DNA of 64,000 nt from SXOA01 sp046593355 (GCA_046593355.1 JBKJNY010000155.1:82009-146008), one strand, 5' to 3'. Shown: positions 25,117 to 34,255, numbered from the stretch's first letter. Notes: generated from the letters alone by a model not told the origin. Numbers and translations are program-made.

Positions 25117-25179
25117 TTACGACGTGTGGGGGGCCGTTTCCCTACAGCCCCCGGTTTGCTCGCCAGGTGGATCTTGCAT
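25117..25179 (-). CDS. Possible 20-residue peptide
   Basis: ATG at 25177-25179 preceded by GAAGGAGGGG at ideal spacing, 20 codons, TAA, and a terminator about 35 bases later. The peptide is polar (QDPPGEQTGGC) and unlike any family I know. The only support is the ribosome-binding site and the terminator; it may be the 5' part of a small RNA. Confidence 0.25.
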   Translation of the reverse strand: MQDPPGEQTGGCRETAPHTS

Positions 25180-25453
25180 ATCGGCCCCTCCTTCGCTTGT
25201 GGTTTGAGTTTGGTGCTCGTCGCCAGCGTTCTTGCTGGCGACTCTTCTTGTTTATCAAACTTCGGCCTGGAGCCGCAATAGTTTTTGGGAAATTCCGCAA
25301 ACAAAATCTCAAGTTTCCCCCTGCGTCGTGCCGGTGATGACGACTGGCAAAACTTGGCGGGCTGCCCGTCCCCATTCAGCCCGGAAATCGACTCTCCTGC
25401 TATATTCAGGAGTCTGATTGAACCCAATTCGAATAGCAAGAGGAAGCAAAAAA

Positions 25454-26230
25454 ATGTCCCGCTGGCTGATACTCTCCCTGGTGGCAACCGGCCTGCTTGT
25501 CACGCCGCTGCTGGCCCAAAATCCTCCCCCTCCCAAAACCAAGGCCAAAGCGGAGCCGAAGGCTGAAGCTCCGAAGACCAAGACAACCACCAAGCCCAAG
25601 ACGGAGCCCCCCAAGGCCGAAGTCCTTGACGAGAAGACCGTCAAGGAACGGGCCAGTTATGCGATTGGCATGAACTTCGGCAAGCAAGTGGCGCAGGGAA
25701 TCAAGGATGGCGCGGAGATCGACGCCGATTTGCTATTCCGCGGACTCAAGGATGCTTTGGCGAAGGCCAAGCCGGCGTTTACCGATCAGGAATTGGAAGC
25801 CGCGATCGAGGCATTCGGCAAAGCGATTGAAAATAAATCCAGGAAGGACGGCGAAGCGTTCTTGGCGAAAAACAAGAAGGAAAAGGGGGTGCAAACTACG
25901 GCCACCGGTTTGCAGTACAAAGTTTTGAAGAGCGGGGATGGAAAGTCACCTCAGAAAACCGACTCGGTCCGCGTCCACTATCACGGCACGCTCCCGGACG
26001 GCACTGTCTTCGACAGCAGCAAGGAGCGTGGCGAGCCGATTGAATTTCCGGTGACGGGCGTCATCAAGGGCTGGACCGAAGCGCTGTTGAAAATGAAGGT
26101 CGGCGACAAGTGGATGCTGTACATCCCCTCGGACCTCGCATACGGCCCGCAGCGGCGGAGCGAAGCAATCGGCCCCAATCAAGTCCTCGTGTTTGAGGTC
26201 GAGCTGCTAGGCATTGTGGATGGGAAGTAG
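25454..26230 (+). CDS. FKBP-type peptidyl-prolyl isomerase
   Basis: 258 residues from ATG 25454 with AGAGGAAG upstream; an earlier ATG (25418) lacks a signal start. Signal peptide (LILSLVATGLLVTPLLA), a Lys/Pro/Ala linker, an N-terminal FKBP dimerisation domain (ASYAIGMNFGKQVAQGIKDG) and the C-terminal FKBP domain (VRVHYHGTLPDGTVFDSSKE, VIKGWTEALLKMKVGDKWML, PSDLAYGP). Same design as Mip/FkpA: exported folding helper that isomerises proline bonds. Confidence 0.95.
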   Translation: MSRWLILSLVATGLLVTPLLAQNPPPPKTKAKAEPKAEAPKTKTTTKPKTEPPKAEVLDEKTVKERASYAIGMNFGKQVAQGIKDGAEIDADLLFRGLKDALAKAKPAFTDQELEAAIEAFGKAIENKSRKDGEAFLAKNKKEKGVQTTATGLQYKVLKSGDGKSPQKTDSVRVHYHGTLPDGTVFDSSKERGEPIEFPVTGVIKGWTEALLKMKVGDKWMLYIPSDLAYGPQRRSEAIGPNQVLVFEVELLGIVDGK

Positions 26231-26245
26231 GGGGGACGAGGAACC

Positions 26246-26358
26246 GTAGGGTGTATGAGCGATAGCGAAATACACGCGTCATTCGACATCCACTGGTGAA
26301 CGGGTTCCTGCGATCTTGGTCTATTACGCGTGCATGGCGCTGCGCTTATGCACCCTAC
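26246..26358. repeat. 113-bp MITE-like element with inverted terminal repeats, copy 2
   Basis: Left end GTAGGGTGTATGAGCGATAG, right end the complement of GTAGGGTGCATAAGCGCAGC. Orientation is opposite to copy 1 (7185-7300). The right end supplies the TAG stop codon of the neighbouring minus-strand gene. Confidence 0.8.
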
Positions 26359-29183
26359 TTTTTCAGCAAGAACGCCGCCAGGTCACGTAACTCCTGCGGC
26401 GTGAGATTATCAGCTAGCCCGGCGGGCATGATGGATTGCTCGCTGGGCTTCTTCTGTTCGATGTCCCGCGGATGAATGCGGTGGACGCGGCCGTTTTGGT
26501 CCGCGAGTTTCAGCGTGCCGTCCACTTCTTCGCCGACATACAAACCGGTCAGCGTCTGGCCGTCTTTGGTAAGGACAATCCACGGCGTAAACTGCGGAGC
26601 CATCTCGCGGCTGGGCTGGACGAGCGACTGGACGAACCGCTCGCGGGTCATCGATTTGCCGATACTCGATAGGTCCGGACCAACGGTGTAGCCGCGGCCT
26701 TCGTGCTCATGGCAGCGGAAGCAACTGCCGACGCGCAGATGGAAGAAGATCCGCTCGCCAGCCGCGGCATCACCTTCACCGCTGGCAAGCGCGTTCCAGG
26801 CGGCCAGATCCTCGGACTTGGGCAGGTCCTTGGGCGGATTGCGGACAGCGGCCCGCTGAGCCAGGTTCTGGTGCGATCCCGTGAGTTTTCGAGAGAGGGC
26901 GGAAAGTTGCTCTTTTTCCTTAGGTGAAAGATCGAAGCCCCGCAGCGCCCGCAGGGCCTCGTCCGCGACCTCCGGCACCTGGCCCTCGGCAAGTTCGAGC
27001 AGCAACTTCCGATCCTCGTGATTGCCTGGCGAAAGCCCCAGAATCGCTTCGCTCCGCTCTGTTGCCGAAAGAGTGCTGTTTTTCGCAATTGCCCGCAGTT
27101 GCGGCCAGCGCTCGCTCTCCGCCCTCTGACGGATGGTGCGAATGGCTTCCAGGCGAATGGCGTCATCCGGGTCGCGAAGGAGGCCTGAGAGCACTTCCGC
27201 GGTAAGGTGCGGATGATCAGGGCGAAGCGTGCGGAGGGCGAAGCGACGGACGCCGAGGGAAGTTTGCTCCTTGATAAGTAGCTTTACGACATATTCCTCA
27301 CCCGAGGATTCGGCCTTGGGATCGCCGAGCTTTTGACCGTCGAGCATCGAAAGCGCTGCGAGCGTAGCCTCAAAGAGTTGGCGACTTTTCGCCGAATCTA
27401 AACCTTTCACGAGAAGCTCGCGGGTGTCGGTTGCTCGCTCTTCACCTGCCCACATCACGCCCAGGAGCTGTACACGCGGCGAGTTATGCGAAAGCAAGCG
27501 TGGGATTAAACGCTGGGCGTGAGGATGGGCGGATGCACGCACCGCGCTGGCCAGCCACAGAGCTGCGCCAGGTTTGGAATCCGGACGCCAGGTTGCGGCA
27601 TCGTCCAGGAACAGCTTGATACTTCGCTCGTCGAACCGTTGACCGAAAATAAATGCTTGGGCAACAAAGGGATCCTGAGACTCCAAAGTCTCAAAGTACT
27701 TTTCCGTGTCCACATCGTCATTGACCCCGGGAAGACGGAGCGACAGTGCCCGTAATTCCTGCCGCCGAACATCTTGGGAAAGAGACGCGTCTTCGACGAA
27801 CCCATTCCAGCGAGGCCCATGATGTTTGAGCGCGTCTGGCTCTTTGGCGGCAACCATCGCCATAAAGCTCCCGGCATCGTCTGCCTCGGCGTAGGCGACC
27901 AAAGCAGCGAGATATCGGGACCGTGCATTCTTCCCGTGAATTGCTTGATAGGTGGCCTGGTCAATCGAGAGTTTTCTGGCCGCTGCTTCTCGCCAGAGAC
28001 AATGCGGAGAAGCTAGCGCTTCAATTGTCTCCTGGGGCCGGCTCAATTTGGGCGGCTTCTTCGCCGACAGCCGCCAGACCCTTCCTTTGCCGTGCAGCTG
28101 ATAGGACTTGTCGACCCAGTCGCTGAAGAAGAGCGAGCCGTCCGGAGCGAGCGCGAGACCGACCGGGCGGAAGTTCTCGCCGCCAGTGACGACGGGGGTC
28201 ATTTCGGCGACGAAGCTCGCGCCGCGGGGCTTGAGCTTGTACCGCTCTAGGCGATGGTCACCCCATGAGGTCACCAGCAGATCGCCGATGTATTCGCTCG
28301 GCAGATTGTCCGATTCGTAGGCCAGCACGGCGCAGGGTGCTTCACCCGTTCCGGCTACCATCGGCAGTGTTCCGGGGAGCTCGCCGTTCCACGCGGTGAA
28401 AGGGTGTACTCCCTTGCGGCCGTTGCGAAAGCGATAGCCGTAGTCCCCGCCATCGACGATGTGGAGCAAACGGCACGGCGGCCGCGAATCGGGGTCGTTA
28501 TCGACTGAGAACAGCCGGCCAAAGGCGTCAAATCCGACGTGGAATGGATTCCAGAAGCCGGTGGCGATTTTTTGCAGATTTTTGCCGTCTTTGTCGCAGG
28601 TGTAGATGTTACCACCTTCGCCACCTCCTGCCAGGCTCTTGCCGTCGCTGCCGATCAGCTTGTAGTCGGCTCCCAGGTTCTCGCCAAAGCCGAAGTAGAC
28701 GTTGCCGGCGAAATCAAAAGCAAAGCCGGAGAGGCCGTTGTGCGGATAGTCCCCTTTGGTTTCCAGGTGGGCGATGGGGGTTCGCTCTTCCGCCTTGCCG
28801 TCGCCGTCCTTGTCCCGCAGGCGAAAGATTTCGGCCCGCGTGGCGACGTAGACCGAGCCATCGCGGTAGATGGCCAGGCTCATCGTGTGCCTGGTCCCTT
28901 CAAAGAAGGTGCTGATCTTGCGGGCCTTGCCGTCCTCGCCAAAATCTTGCATCAGCAGGATGCGGTCGTGCTTCGGGCCGTCGTATTTCTCTGGCGGGAA
29001 ATGGGTGTGGCTCTCGATGACGAGGACTCTCCCTTTTTCATCGACACCAATTCCGGTCGGCGTCCTTACGTCGGGAGAATCCGCGACAAGTTGGAGTTGC
29101 AAGCGGTCGTCGTGGACCTTCGGCAAATCGGCGGGATCGGCGGCGAGAAGAAGCAGCATGGTTGTCAGAGCGGCGATATTCAT
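26355..29183 (-). CDS. PVC-type heme-binding CxxCH protein with membrane-bound dehydrogenase domain
   Basis: 942 residues. Short signal peptide (ALTTMLLLLAA), then a beta-propeller of the planctomycete dehydrogenase type (residues about 25-390: TGIGVDEKGRVLVIESHTHF, GLSGFAFDFAGNVYFGFGEN, GFWNPFHVGFDAFGRLFSVD). A HEAT-like helical region follows (about 400-800), then a single cytochrome c site, VGSCFRCHEHEG, near residue 820 with the distal SIMPAGL motif. A periplasmic electron-transfer or sugar-oxidising role is assumed from the family; no reaction has been shown. The stop codon lies in the terminal repeat of a MITE-like element, so the original end may have been slightly different. Confidence 0.92.
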   Translation of the reverse strand: MNIAALTTMLLLLAADPADLPKVHDDRLQLQLVADSPDVRTPTGIGVDEKGRVLVIESHTHFPPEKYDGPKHDRILLMQDFGEDGKARKISTFFEGTRHTMSLAIYRDGSVYVATRAEIFRLRDKDGDGKAEERTPIAHLETKGDYPHNGLSGFAFDFAGNVYFGFGENLGADYKLIGSDGKSLAGGGEGGNIYTCDKDGKNLQKIATGFWNPFHVGFDAFGRLFSVDNDPDSRPPCRLLHIVDGGDYGYRFRNGRKGVHPFTAWNGELPGTLPMVAGTGEAPCAVLAYESDNLPSEYIGDLLVTSWGDHRLERYKLKPRGASFVAEMTPVVTGGENFRPVGLALAPDGSLFFSDWVDKSYQLHGKGRVWRLSAKKPPKLSRPQETIEALASPHCLWREAAARKLSIDQATYQAIHGKNARSRYLAALVAYAEADDAGSFMAMVAAKEPDALKHHGPRWNGFVEDASLSQDVRRQELRALSLRLPGVNDDVDTEKYFETLESQDPFVAQAFIFGQRFDERSIKLFLDDAATWRPDSKPGAALWLASAVRASAHPHAQRLIPRLLSHNSPRVQLLGVMWAGEERATDTRELLVKGLDSAKSRQLFEATLAALSMLDGQKLGDPKAESSGEEYVVKLLIKEQTSLGVRRFALRTLRPDHPHLTAEVLSGLLRDPDDAIRLEAIRTIRQRAESERWPQLRAIAKNSTLSATERSEAILGLSPGNHEDRKLLLELAEGQVPEVADEALRALRGFDLSPKEKEQLSALSRKLTGSHQNLAQRAAVRNPPKDLPKSEDLAAWNALASGEGDAAAGERIFFHLRVGSCFRCHEHEGRGYTVGPDLSSIGKSMTRERFVQSLVQPSREMAPQFTPWIVLTKDGQTLTGLYVGEEVDGTLKLADQNGRVHRIHPRDIEQKKPSEQSIMPAGLADNLTPQELRDLAAFLLKK

Positions 29184-29240
29184 GGCATGATTTCTCCTGC
29201 GGAGATTCTAACCGGTGCGTGCCACCCAAGAATAGTATTC

Positions 29241-29281
29241 ATCTCGCTCCGCGAGATGATTCCTCACGCGGAGCGTGAGGA
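29241..29281. repeat. Two adjacent short palindromes between divergent stop and start
   Basis: ATCTCGC-TCC-GCGAGAT (29241-29257) and TCCTCACGC-GGA-GCGTGAGGA (29261-29281). Both have three-base loops. Confidence 0.6.
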
Positions 29282-29297
29282 GTACGTTTTGGTTCTT

Positions 29298-29321
29298 GGC
29301 AGGCTGGAAGCCTACCCCACC
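29298..29321. repeat. 24-bp dispersed repeat, copy 1
   Basis: GGCAGGCTGGAAGCCTACCC plus four bases. Other copies: 38166-38189 (inverted) and 45265-45288 (one mismatch). Here its complement carries the stop codon of the phosphatase gene. Confidence 0.7.
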
Positions 29322-30511
29322 TTGCAGCGTTCCAGGAGGACGATGGAGGTGTCGTCCATGCGGCCGGCGCCTTTCGTGGCGCGGTTGGAGGCGGCGAAGA
29401 GCTCTTCCAGGACGTCTTCCAGCGGCAGGTGCGCGGTGTCCTTGAGAGTCTGGTGAATACCGGCCAGACCGAACTGTTGGTGCCGCTCGTTGTCGTTGGG
29501 GAAGGCTTCTTCGAGGCCGTCCGAGTAAAGCAGCACGCGCGAGCCGGGCGGGATATCGACCTCGACGGAGGGATACTGCCAGTCCTCGGCAACAACCAGC
29601 GGCAGGCCGCATTGTTCAGCAGTTCCCAGCGGCCGAATCTCGTTGGTGGCGAGGTCTTGGATCAGGGGAATCGGGTGGCCGGCAGAGGTCCATTGCAGCT
29701 TGTGCCGGTCGGTATCGAGACTGCCGTAGAGCAGCGTGATAAACCCGCCGCTATCCCCGGACACGACGGTGCTGCGACAGAGGCGGCGATTGACCTCCGT
29801 CACGAATTCCGCCGTATCGGGATAGGACTGGTCGCGGATCATGCCGATCAGCGTGTGCATGGTCATGATGGACATGCAGGCCCGCATGCCGTGCCCCGCC
29901 GCATCGCCCAGGATCATGATCAGCGTGTTGTCGCGCACGCGGAAGGCGTCGTAGTAGTCGCCGCCGGCCATCACCACGGGCTTGTCGCCCAGGACGCGAA
30001 TCTCCGACGGCTCATAACGGGCCACGATCTTGTAGCCTTCCACCTGCGGCAGCGTGGCGGGAATCACGGACTCTTGCAACTGCCGCACGGACTCGACCTC
30101 TTCCCGCAGCTTATCGGCGAGCAGCCGAGCTCGCCGGGCCAGAACGGACTGATAAGCCGCCTCCAGCATGGTGGTGAGCAGCATGATGAACTCGCCACAG
30201 GTATCGCGGAGCATGTAAGAATGCAGCCCAGCGAGGATGAACTTGGCGATATGGCTGAGCTCGCCTTGGAACCACGCCCCGACGATGGGAGTGTCGGGGC
30301 GCTCGCGGCGGATACGCTGAAAAAGAGCGAAGCACTCCTGCTGGATAGGAAAATTAAGCGCCAACAGGACGACATCATAGTTGCCGGCTTGGAGGGCGGC
30401 TTCAAACTCCGCGGCATCGCCGAAAACGTCGGCGGTGTTCTCGCCGATGTTGAGGAACGACTGAATGGTTTCGCGTTCGACGGCATTATCCCAGCCCACC
30501 AGAATCTGCAT
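29312..30511 (-). CDS. SpoIIE-type (PP2C) serine phosphatase with degenerate receiver domain
   Basis: 399 residues from ATG 30511 (a TTG at 30532 is the alternative). Residues 1-120 look like a response-regulator receiver, but the usual phospho-acceptor Asp is replaced by Ala (YDVVLLALNFPIQQ), so it is probably a pseudo-receiver. A coiled linker (RRARLLADKLREEVESVRQL) leads to a PP2C/SpoIIE phosphatase domain with the metal-binding motifs VVMAGGDYYDAF, MILGDAAGHGMRACM, SAGHPIPL, LLYSDGLEEAF and GRMDDTSIVLL. Such RsbU-like enzymes dephosphorylate anti-sigma antagonists or other proteins. It is divergent from the ECF sigma/kinase genes. Confidence 0.92.
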   Translation of the reverse strand: MQILVGWDNAVERETIQSFLNIGENTADVFGDAAEFEAALQAGNYDVVLLALNFPIQQECFALFQRIRRERPDTPIVGAWFQGELSHIAKFILAGLHSYMLRDTCGEFIMLLTTMLEAAYQSVLARRARLLADKLREEVESVRQLQESVIPATLPQVEGYKIVARYEPSEIRVLGDKPVVMAGGDYYDAFRVRDNTLIMILGDAAGHGMRACMSIMTMHTLIGMIRDQSYPDTAEFVTEVNRRLCRSTVVSGDSGGFITLLYGSLDTDRHKLQWTSAGHPIPLIQDLATNEIRPLGTAEQCGLPLVVAEDWQYPSVEVDIPPGSRVLLYSDGLEEAFPNDNERHQQFGLAGIHQTLKDTAHLPLEDVLEELFAASNRATKGAGRMDDTSIVLLERCKVG

Positions 30512-30703
30512 GACGACGGATCCCAAGGGCAAACCGCGCCCGCGCTCGCGGCTGATTTCAACCGCGCAGCGAACAGCGCAAACCGATTCCGAGCCCCGCC
30601 CAAGTGCGGCTCGATCATCGCCCTCCCCAACCCCAGTTTACCATGATGCTTGGAAGCGTGTTGTTATTGGCAATCAATCGTGGGTTGGGCTGGTTGGGTT
30701 GAG

Positions 30704-30709
30704 TATAAT
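30704..30709 (+). promoter_or_regulatory. Possible -10 box of the ECF sigma gene
   Basis: TATAAT 31 bases before the ATG at 30741, following a G/T-rich tract without a clear TTGACA. Confidence 0.4.
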
Positions 30710-30740
30710 CGGCGCATTCCCCTCCGCCCGCGAGACGCCC

Positions 30741-31304
30741 ATGACCGACGTCACTCGTATCCTGTCGCAGATTGAAGGAGGGGACATCGCCGCCACGGAG
30801 CAGCTCTTGCCGCTGGTCTATGACGAACTGCGGAAGCTGGCGGCGAGTCGCCTGGCGCAAGAGCCTTCGGGGAAGACTTTGCAGCCGACGGCGCTGGTGC
30901 ATGAGGTTTTTCTTCGGCTGGTGGATGTCGAGACTCAGCCGAAATGGGAAACTCGCGGCCACTTTTTTGCCGCGGCAGCGGAGGCGATGCGGCGAATTCT
31001 CGTCGAAAGCGCCCGCCGCAAGAAACGTCTCAAGCGCGGAGGGGACCGGCAGCGGGAAGTGCTTGACGAAGCGGCTTTGGCTGCCCCTGCCGAGGATGAG
31101 CGGCTCCTGGAGCTTGATGCGGCTCTCGAAAAATTTCAGAAGGCGAATCCTCGCGCTGCGGAGCTCGTCAAGCTTCGCTATTTCGCCGGGCTGACGAACG
31201 AACAGGCGGCGGAGGCTCTGGGGATATCTAGCGCAACCGCTGACCGGGATTGGACTTATGCACGGGCTTGGCTGCTGCGGGAAATGCAGAAGGGCGGGAC
31301 TTGA
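30741..31304 (+). CDS. ECF-type RNA polymerase sigma factor (planctomycete group)
   Basis: 187 residues from ATG 30741; the open frame continues upstream to 30465 but overlaps the divergent phosphatase. Region 2 includes LLPLVYDELRKLAASRLAQE and LQPTALVHEVFLRLVDV with WETRGHFFAAAAEAMRRILV; region 4 includes LVKLRYFAGLTNEQAAEALG then ISSATADRDWTYARAWL. This is the planctomycete ECF group that is typically encoded immediately upstream of a Ser/Thr kinase, which is the case here (94 bases). Confidence 0.95.
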   Translation: MTDVTRILSQIEGGDIAATEQLLPLVYDELRKLAASRLAQEPSGKTLQPTALVHEVFLRLVDVETQPKWETRGHFFAAAAEAMRRILVESARRKKRLKRGGDRQREVLDEAALAAPAEDERLLELDAALEKFQKANPRAAELVKLRYFAGLTNEQAAEALGISSATADRDWTYARAWLLREMQKGGT

Positions 31305-31398
31305 AAAATCGCACGGAATTCCGTGAGGTATTCCAAGGCACAAGGGCGCATTGAAGTTGGGACCAAGTGTACGCGATAATCCCTTCTCGAGTGCTGCC

Positions 31399-34113
31399 AT
31401 GAACGAGCAAACCATCTTCACTGACGCCCTGGCCAAAAGGAATCCCGCCGAGCGCCAGTTTTTTCTCGACCAGGCGTGCGGGAAAGATGCAGCCTTGCGT
31501 GCCCAGGTGGAAGAGTTGCTGGCGGCGGGAGAAGGAGCTGGCTCGTTCCTGGAGCATCCGCCGGTCGGGCTCGATGCGACAATTGATGCCAGCCTGAGCG
31601 GCAAGGACACGGTGGATAACGAGTTGAGCGGGGCACTGCCGTCGCTGGAACCTTGCGACAAGCCGGATCGGATCGGCAAACTGGGGATCTACGAAATCAT
31701 CGAAGTCGTCGGCCAGGGTGGCATGGGCACCGTGCTGCGGGCGTTTGACACCAAGCTCAGCCGCATCGTGGCGGTCAAGGTCATGGCACCCGAGTTGGCG
31801 GCGAATCCCACCGCCGTCAAGCGTTTTCTCCGCGAAGCTCGAAGCGCCGCCGCCGTCGTGCATGACCACGTCGTTACCATCCATGCCATCGACGACCAGA
31901 GCCGGCTGCCGTACCTGGTGATGGAATTCATTGAGGGGCAAACGCTGCAGCAGAAGATCGACCGCGAAGGCGCGCTGGAGCTGAAGCAAATCCTCCGCAT
32001 CGGCAGCCAGATGGCGGCGGGCCTGGCGGCGGCTCACAAGACGGGCCTGATCCATCGCGACGTCAAGCCGGCCAACATCCTGCTGGAGAACGGCGTGGAG
32101 CGGGTGAAGATCACCGACTTCGGCCTGGCCCGCGCGGCGGACGACGTGGAGATGACCAAGACCGGGCTGATCGCCGGCACGCCGCAGTACATGTCCCCCG
32201 AGCAGGCCCAGGGAGACGCCATCGATTCGCGGAGCGACTTATTCAGCCTCGGCAGCGTACTCTACACGATGTGCGCCGGCCGGCCGCCGTTTCGCGCGGA
32301 AACAACGATGGGGACGCTTCGCCGTGTCTGTGACGACGTGCCGCGGCCGATTCACGAAGTGAATGCCGAGGTTCCACACTGGCTGGAGGCAATCGTCGAC
32401 AAGCTGCTGGCCAAGGATCCAGCCGACCGTTTTCAGACCGCTGCCGAAGTGGCGGACCTACTGAGCCAGCATCTCGCTCACGAACAGAACCCTGCTCAGG
32501 TGTCGCGGCCCACAACCGTGGAAGCTCCGCCATCGCCCGTCTTCCGGGCAGAAACGCGCCCGATCAAGAACCGCTGGCGGCGTGCCGCGGAAATTGCCGG
32601 TTTGATCGTGTCGCTCGCGATTCTGTTCTCGTTTTTGGAAGCTCGCGGCTTCACCACCTTCACCAGCCGTATTCTCTGGTTCTTCCACCACGAGCTGACG
32701 TTGAGGCTGCCCGACAATGAGACAATCGTCGAGTTGTGGGAGACGAACGATGAGGTAGAACGACCCAACGCGCACTCGATAAAGGGGCCGTGGCCGATAG
32801 AGGCGAAGACCGTGGTCGTGAAAAAAGAGAAGAAGATCCGTTTGCCGCCCGGCAATTACTGGCTGTTCGCCAATCGCCGCGGCAAGATGATCGAGCGGAA
32901 GCTGCTCAAGATCGGCTGGGGCGGAAGACAGGTGGTGACAATTAGTCCTGTTCCCTCGTCGGCAATTGTTGCCAATGACCCTGATGACGAGGCACCTTGG
33001 GTTCAGCTCTTCAACGGCAAAGACCTCACCGGCTGGCAGACGCTCCCGGCGGATACGCAGGACTGGAAGGTCGAAGACGGCGTGCTCGTGGGAAACGCCG
33101 CCCGAGGCCTGTTGGTTAGCAAACGGGACGACTATCAAGACTTTCATCTTCGCGCCCAGGTGAAAATCAATCCCGGCGGCGACAGCGGGCTTTACTTCCG
33201 CTGCCGGCCCGATGGGACGCTCCCCCGTCTCGTTCGGACCGGCTACGAGGCCCAGATCATCGGGCCCGGCCCTAAGCCCAACCGTACCGGTTCCTTGTTC
33301 AAGTTCGCGGAGGGCGAAACGCTCGATCTGAAACTGATCGACGCCAACCTCATCCAAACGGATACCTTTTGGATCCAAGCGGACACCTGGCTTGGCCTGG
33401 AAGTCATCGCCGCCGGCAACCGCATCACGGTCAAGGTGGACGGCCAGACGACTGCCGAGTATGTGGACGACCAGCCGGCTGAAGCTCGCGGGCACATTGC
33501 GCTGGACACCTACAAGGAAGGCACTCGGGTCCAGTTCCGCAAGATCGAAATCAAGGAGCTGCCCCAAAACGAGTCGTCAACGCCTGTTCCCGATGTCGAC
33601 AAGCAAGTCGCGGAACCGAAACCGCGTCGGCTGAAGCTGTTCGATCCCAAAGTGGAAAAGCCGGCACCGCCGGCTTGGGCCGATGCCAAACGGGCCGTGA
33701 CCGTTGAAAACGACTCGTGGCGCATCGAGAACGATACGAACATGGGGAACTTCCACATCCTGATGGCGACGGTTCTGGACGGCATTCCCAAGGACGGCCT
33801 CATCGTCTGCCGAGCTAAGATCAAGGTCGAAGCCCGCCACAAGGGAACTTGGGGTGAACTTCTGCTCGGTGAGTGGGAACCGTCCCACTTCCAGTACGAC
33901 TGGCCAGCAGCCATGTACGAGTATCGCGGCGATGTGCCCGAATGGACGGCCAAGGAAGTCCGCTATCCCGCCAGTGTCTTTCACCAAAAGGATCCGCCCC
34001 AAATCGCCATCCGATTCGGTCTCCATGCCAACGGCGTGCTGTGGGTCAAGGATCTGGAACTGCTGCACTTGCCGGCGGAACCGACGGCTCCGGTGCCCAC
34101 CGAAGTGCCCTGA
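31399..34113 (+). CDS. Ser/Thr protein kinase fused to a DUF1080 (glucanase-fold) domain
   Basis: 904 residues; ATG 31399 is chosen over the upstream 31351 start because MNEQTIFTDAL is the common N-terminus of planctomycete kinases. Kinase domain about 97-365: glycine loop GQGGMGTVLRAF, Lys127 in VAVKVM, HRD at 219-221 (HRDVKPANILLE), DFG at 240-242, GTPQYMSPEQAQGD. It should be active. One transmembrane helix near 397-420 (IAGLIVSLAILFSFLEA). The outer part has a linker, then DUF1080 (about 534-720: FNGKDLTGWQTLPADTQDWK, FHLRAQVKINPGGDSGLYFR) and a C-terminal beta domain. DUF1080 may sense a sugar or wall ligand. It probably regulates the sigma factor upstream. Confidence 0.95.
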   Translation: MNEQTIFTDALAKRNPAERQFFLDQACGKDAALRAQVEELLAAGEGAGSFLEHPPVGLDATIDASLSGKDTVDNELSGALPSLEPCDKPDRIGKLGIYEIIEVVGQGGMGTVLRAFDTKLSRIVAVKVMAPELAANPTAVKRFLREARSAAAVVHDHVVTIHAIDDQSRLPYLVMEFIEGQTLQQKIDREGALELKQILRIGSQMAAGLAAAHKTGLIHRDVKPANILLENGVERVKITDFGLARAADDVEMTKTGLIAGTPQYMSPEQAQGDAIDSRSDLFSLGSVLYTMCAGRPPFRAETTMGTLRRVCDDVPRPIHEVNAEVPHWLEAIVDKLLAKDPADRFQTAAEVADLLSQHLAHEQNPAQVSRPTTVEAPPSPVFRAETRPIKNRWRRAAEIAGLIVSLAILFSFLEARGFTTFTSRILWFFHHELTLRLPDNETIVELWETNDEVERPNAHSIKGPWPIEAKTVVVKKEKKIRLPPGNYWLFANRRGKMIERKLLKIGWGGRQVVTISPVPSSAIVANDPDDEAPWVQLFNGKDLTGWQTLPADTQDWKVEDGVLVGNAARGLLVSKRDDYQDFHLRAQVKINPGGDSGLYFRCRPDGTLPRLVRTGYEAQIIGPGPKPNRTGSLFKFAEGETLDLKLIDANLIQTDTFWIQADTWLGLEVIAAGNRITVKVDGQTTAEYVDDQPAEARGHIALDTYKEGTRVQFRKIEIKELPQNESSTPVPDVDKQVAEPKPRRLKLFDPKVEKPAPPAWADAKRAVTVENDSWRIENDTNMGNFHILMATVLDGIPKDGLIVCRAKIKVEARHKGTWGELLLGEWEPSHFQYDWPAAMYEYRGDVPEWTAKEVRYPASVFHQKDPPQIAIRFGLHANGVLWVKDLELLHLPAEPTAPVPTEVP

Positions 34114-34157
34114 TTGGCAACCTACCATCCGCGTTGTGAACGACCACCTGCAAGAAA

Positions 34158-34228
34158 TTCGGGAACTAGGATTCGAACCTAGAATGACGGAACCAAAATC
34201 CGTAGTGTTACCGTTACACCATTCCCGA
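34158..34228 (-). tRNA. tRNA-Gln (anticodon TTG)
   Basis: 71 bases on the minus strand. A 7-bp acceptor stem TCGGGAA/TTCCCGA, D arm GTGTAACGGTAACAC, anticodon stem-loop ACGGA-TTTTGGT-TCCGT with TTG in the loop, and T arm CTAGG-TTCGAAT-CCTAG. CCA is not encoded. Confidence 0.95.
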
Positions 34229-34255
34229 GCGTCGGACGTTTTCATGAACATTGAC

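Larger units (their letters stand above)
24924..25453. other. Intergenic region downstream of parB
   Basis: It holds a strong hairpin with a minus-strand T-run (25045-25082), a 20-codon minus-strand frame with a good ribosome-binding site (25117-25179), and a hairpin TCGCCAGC/GCTGGCGA (about 25219-25240). No longer gene is credible. Confidence 0.6.
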
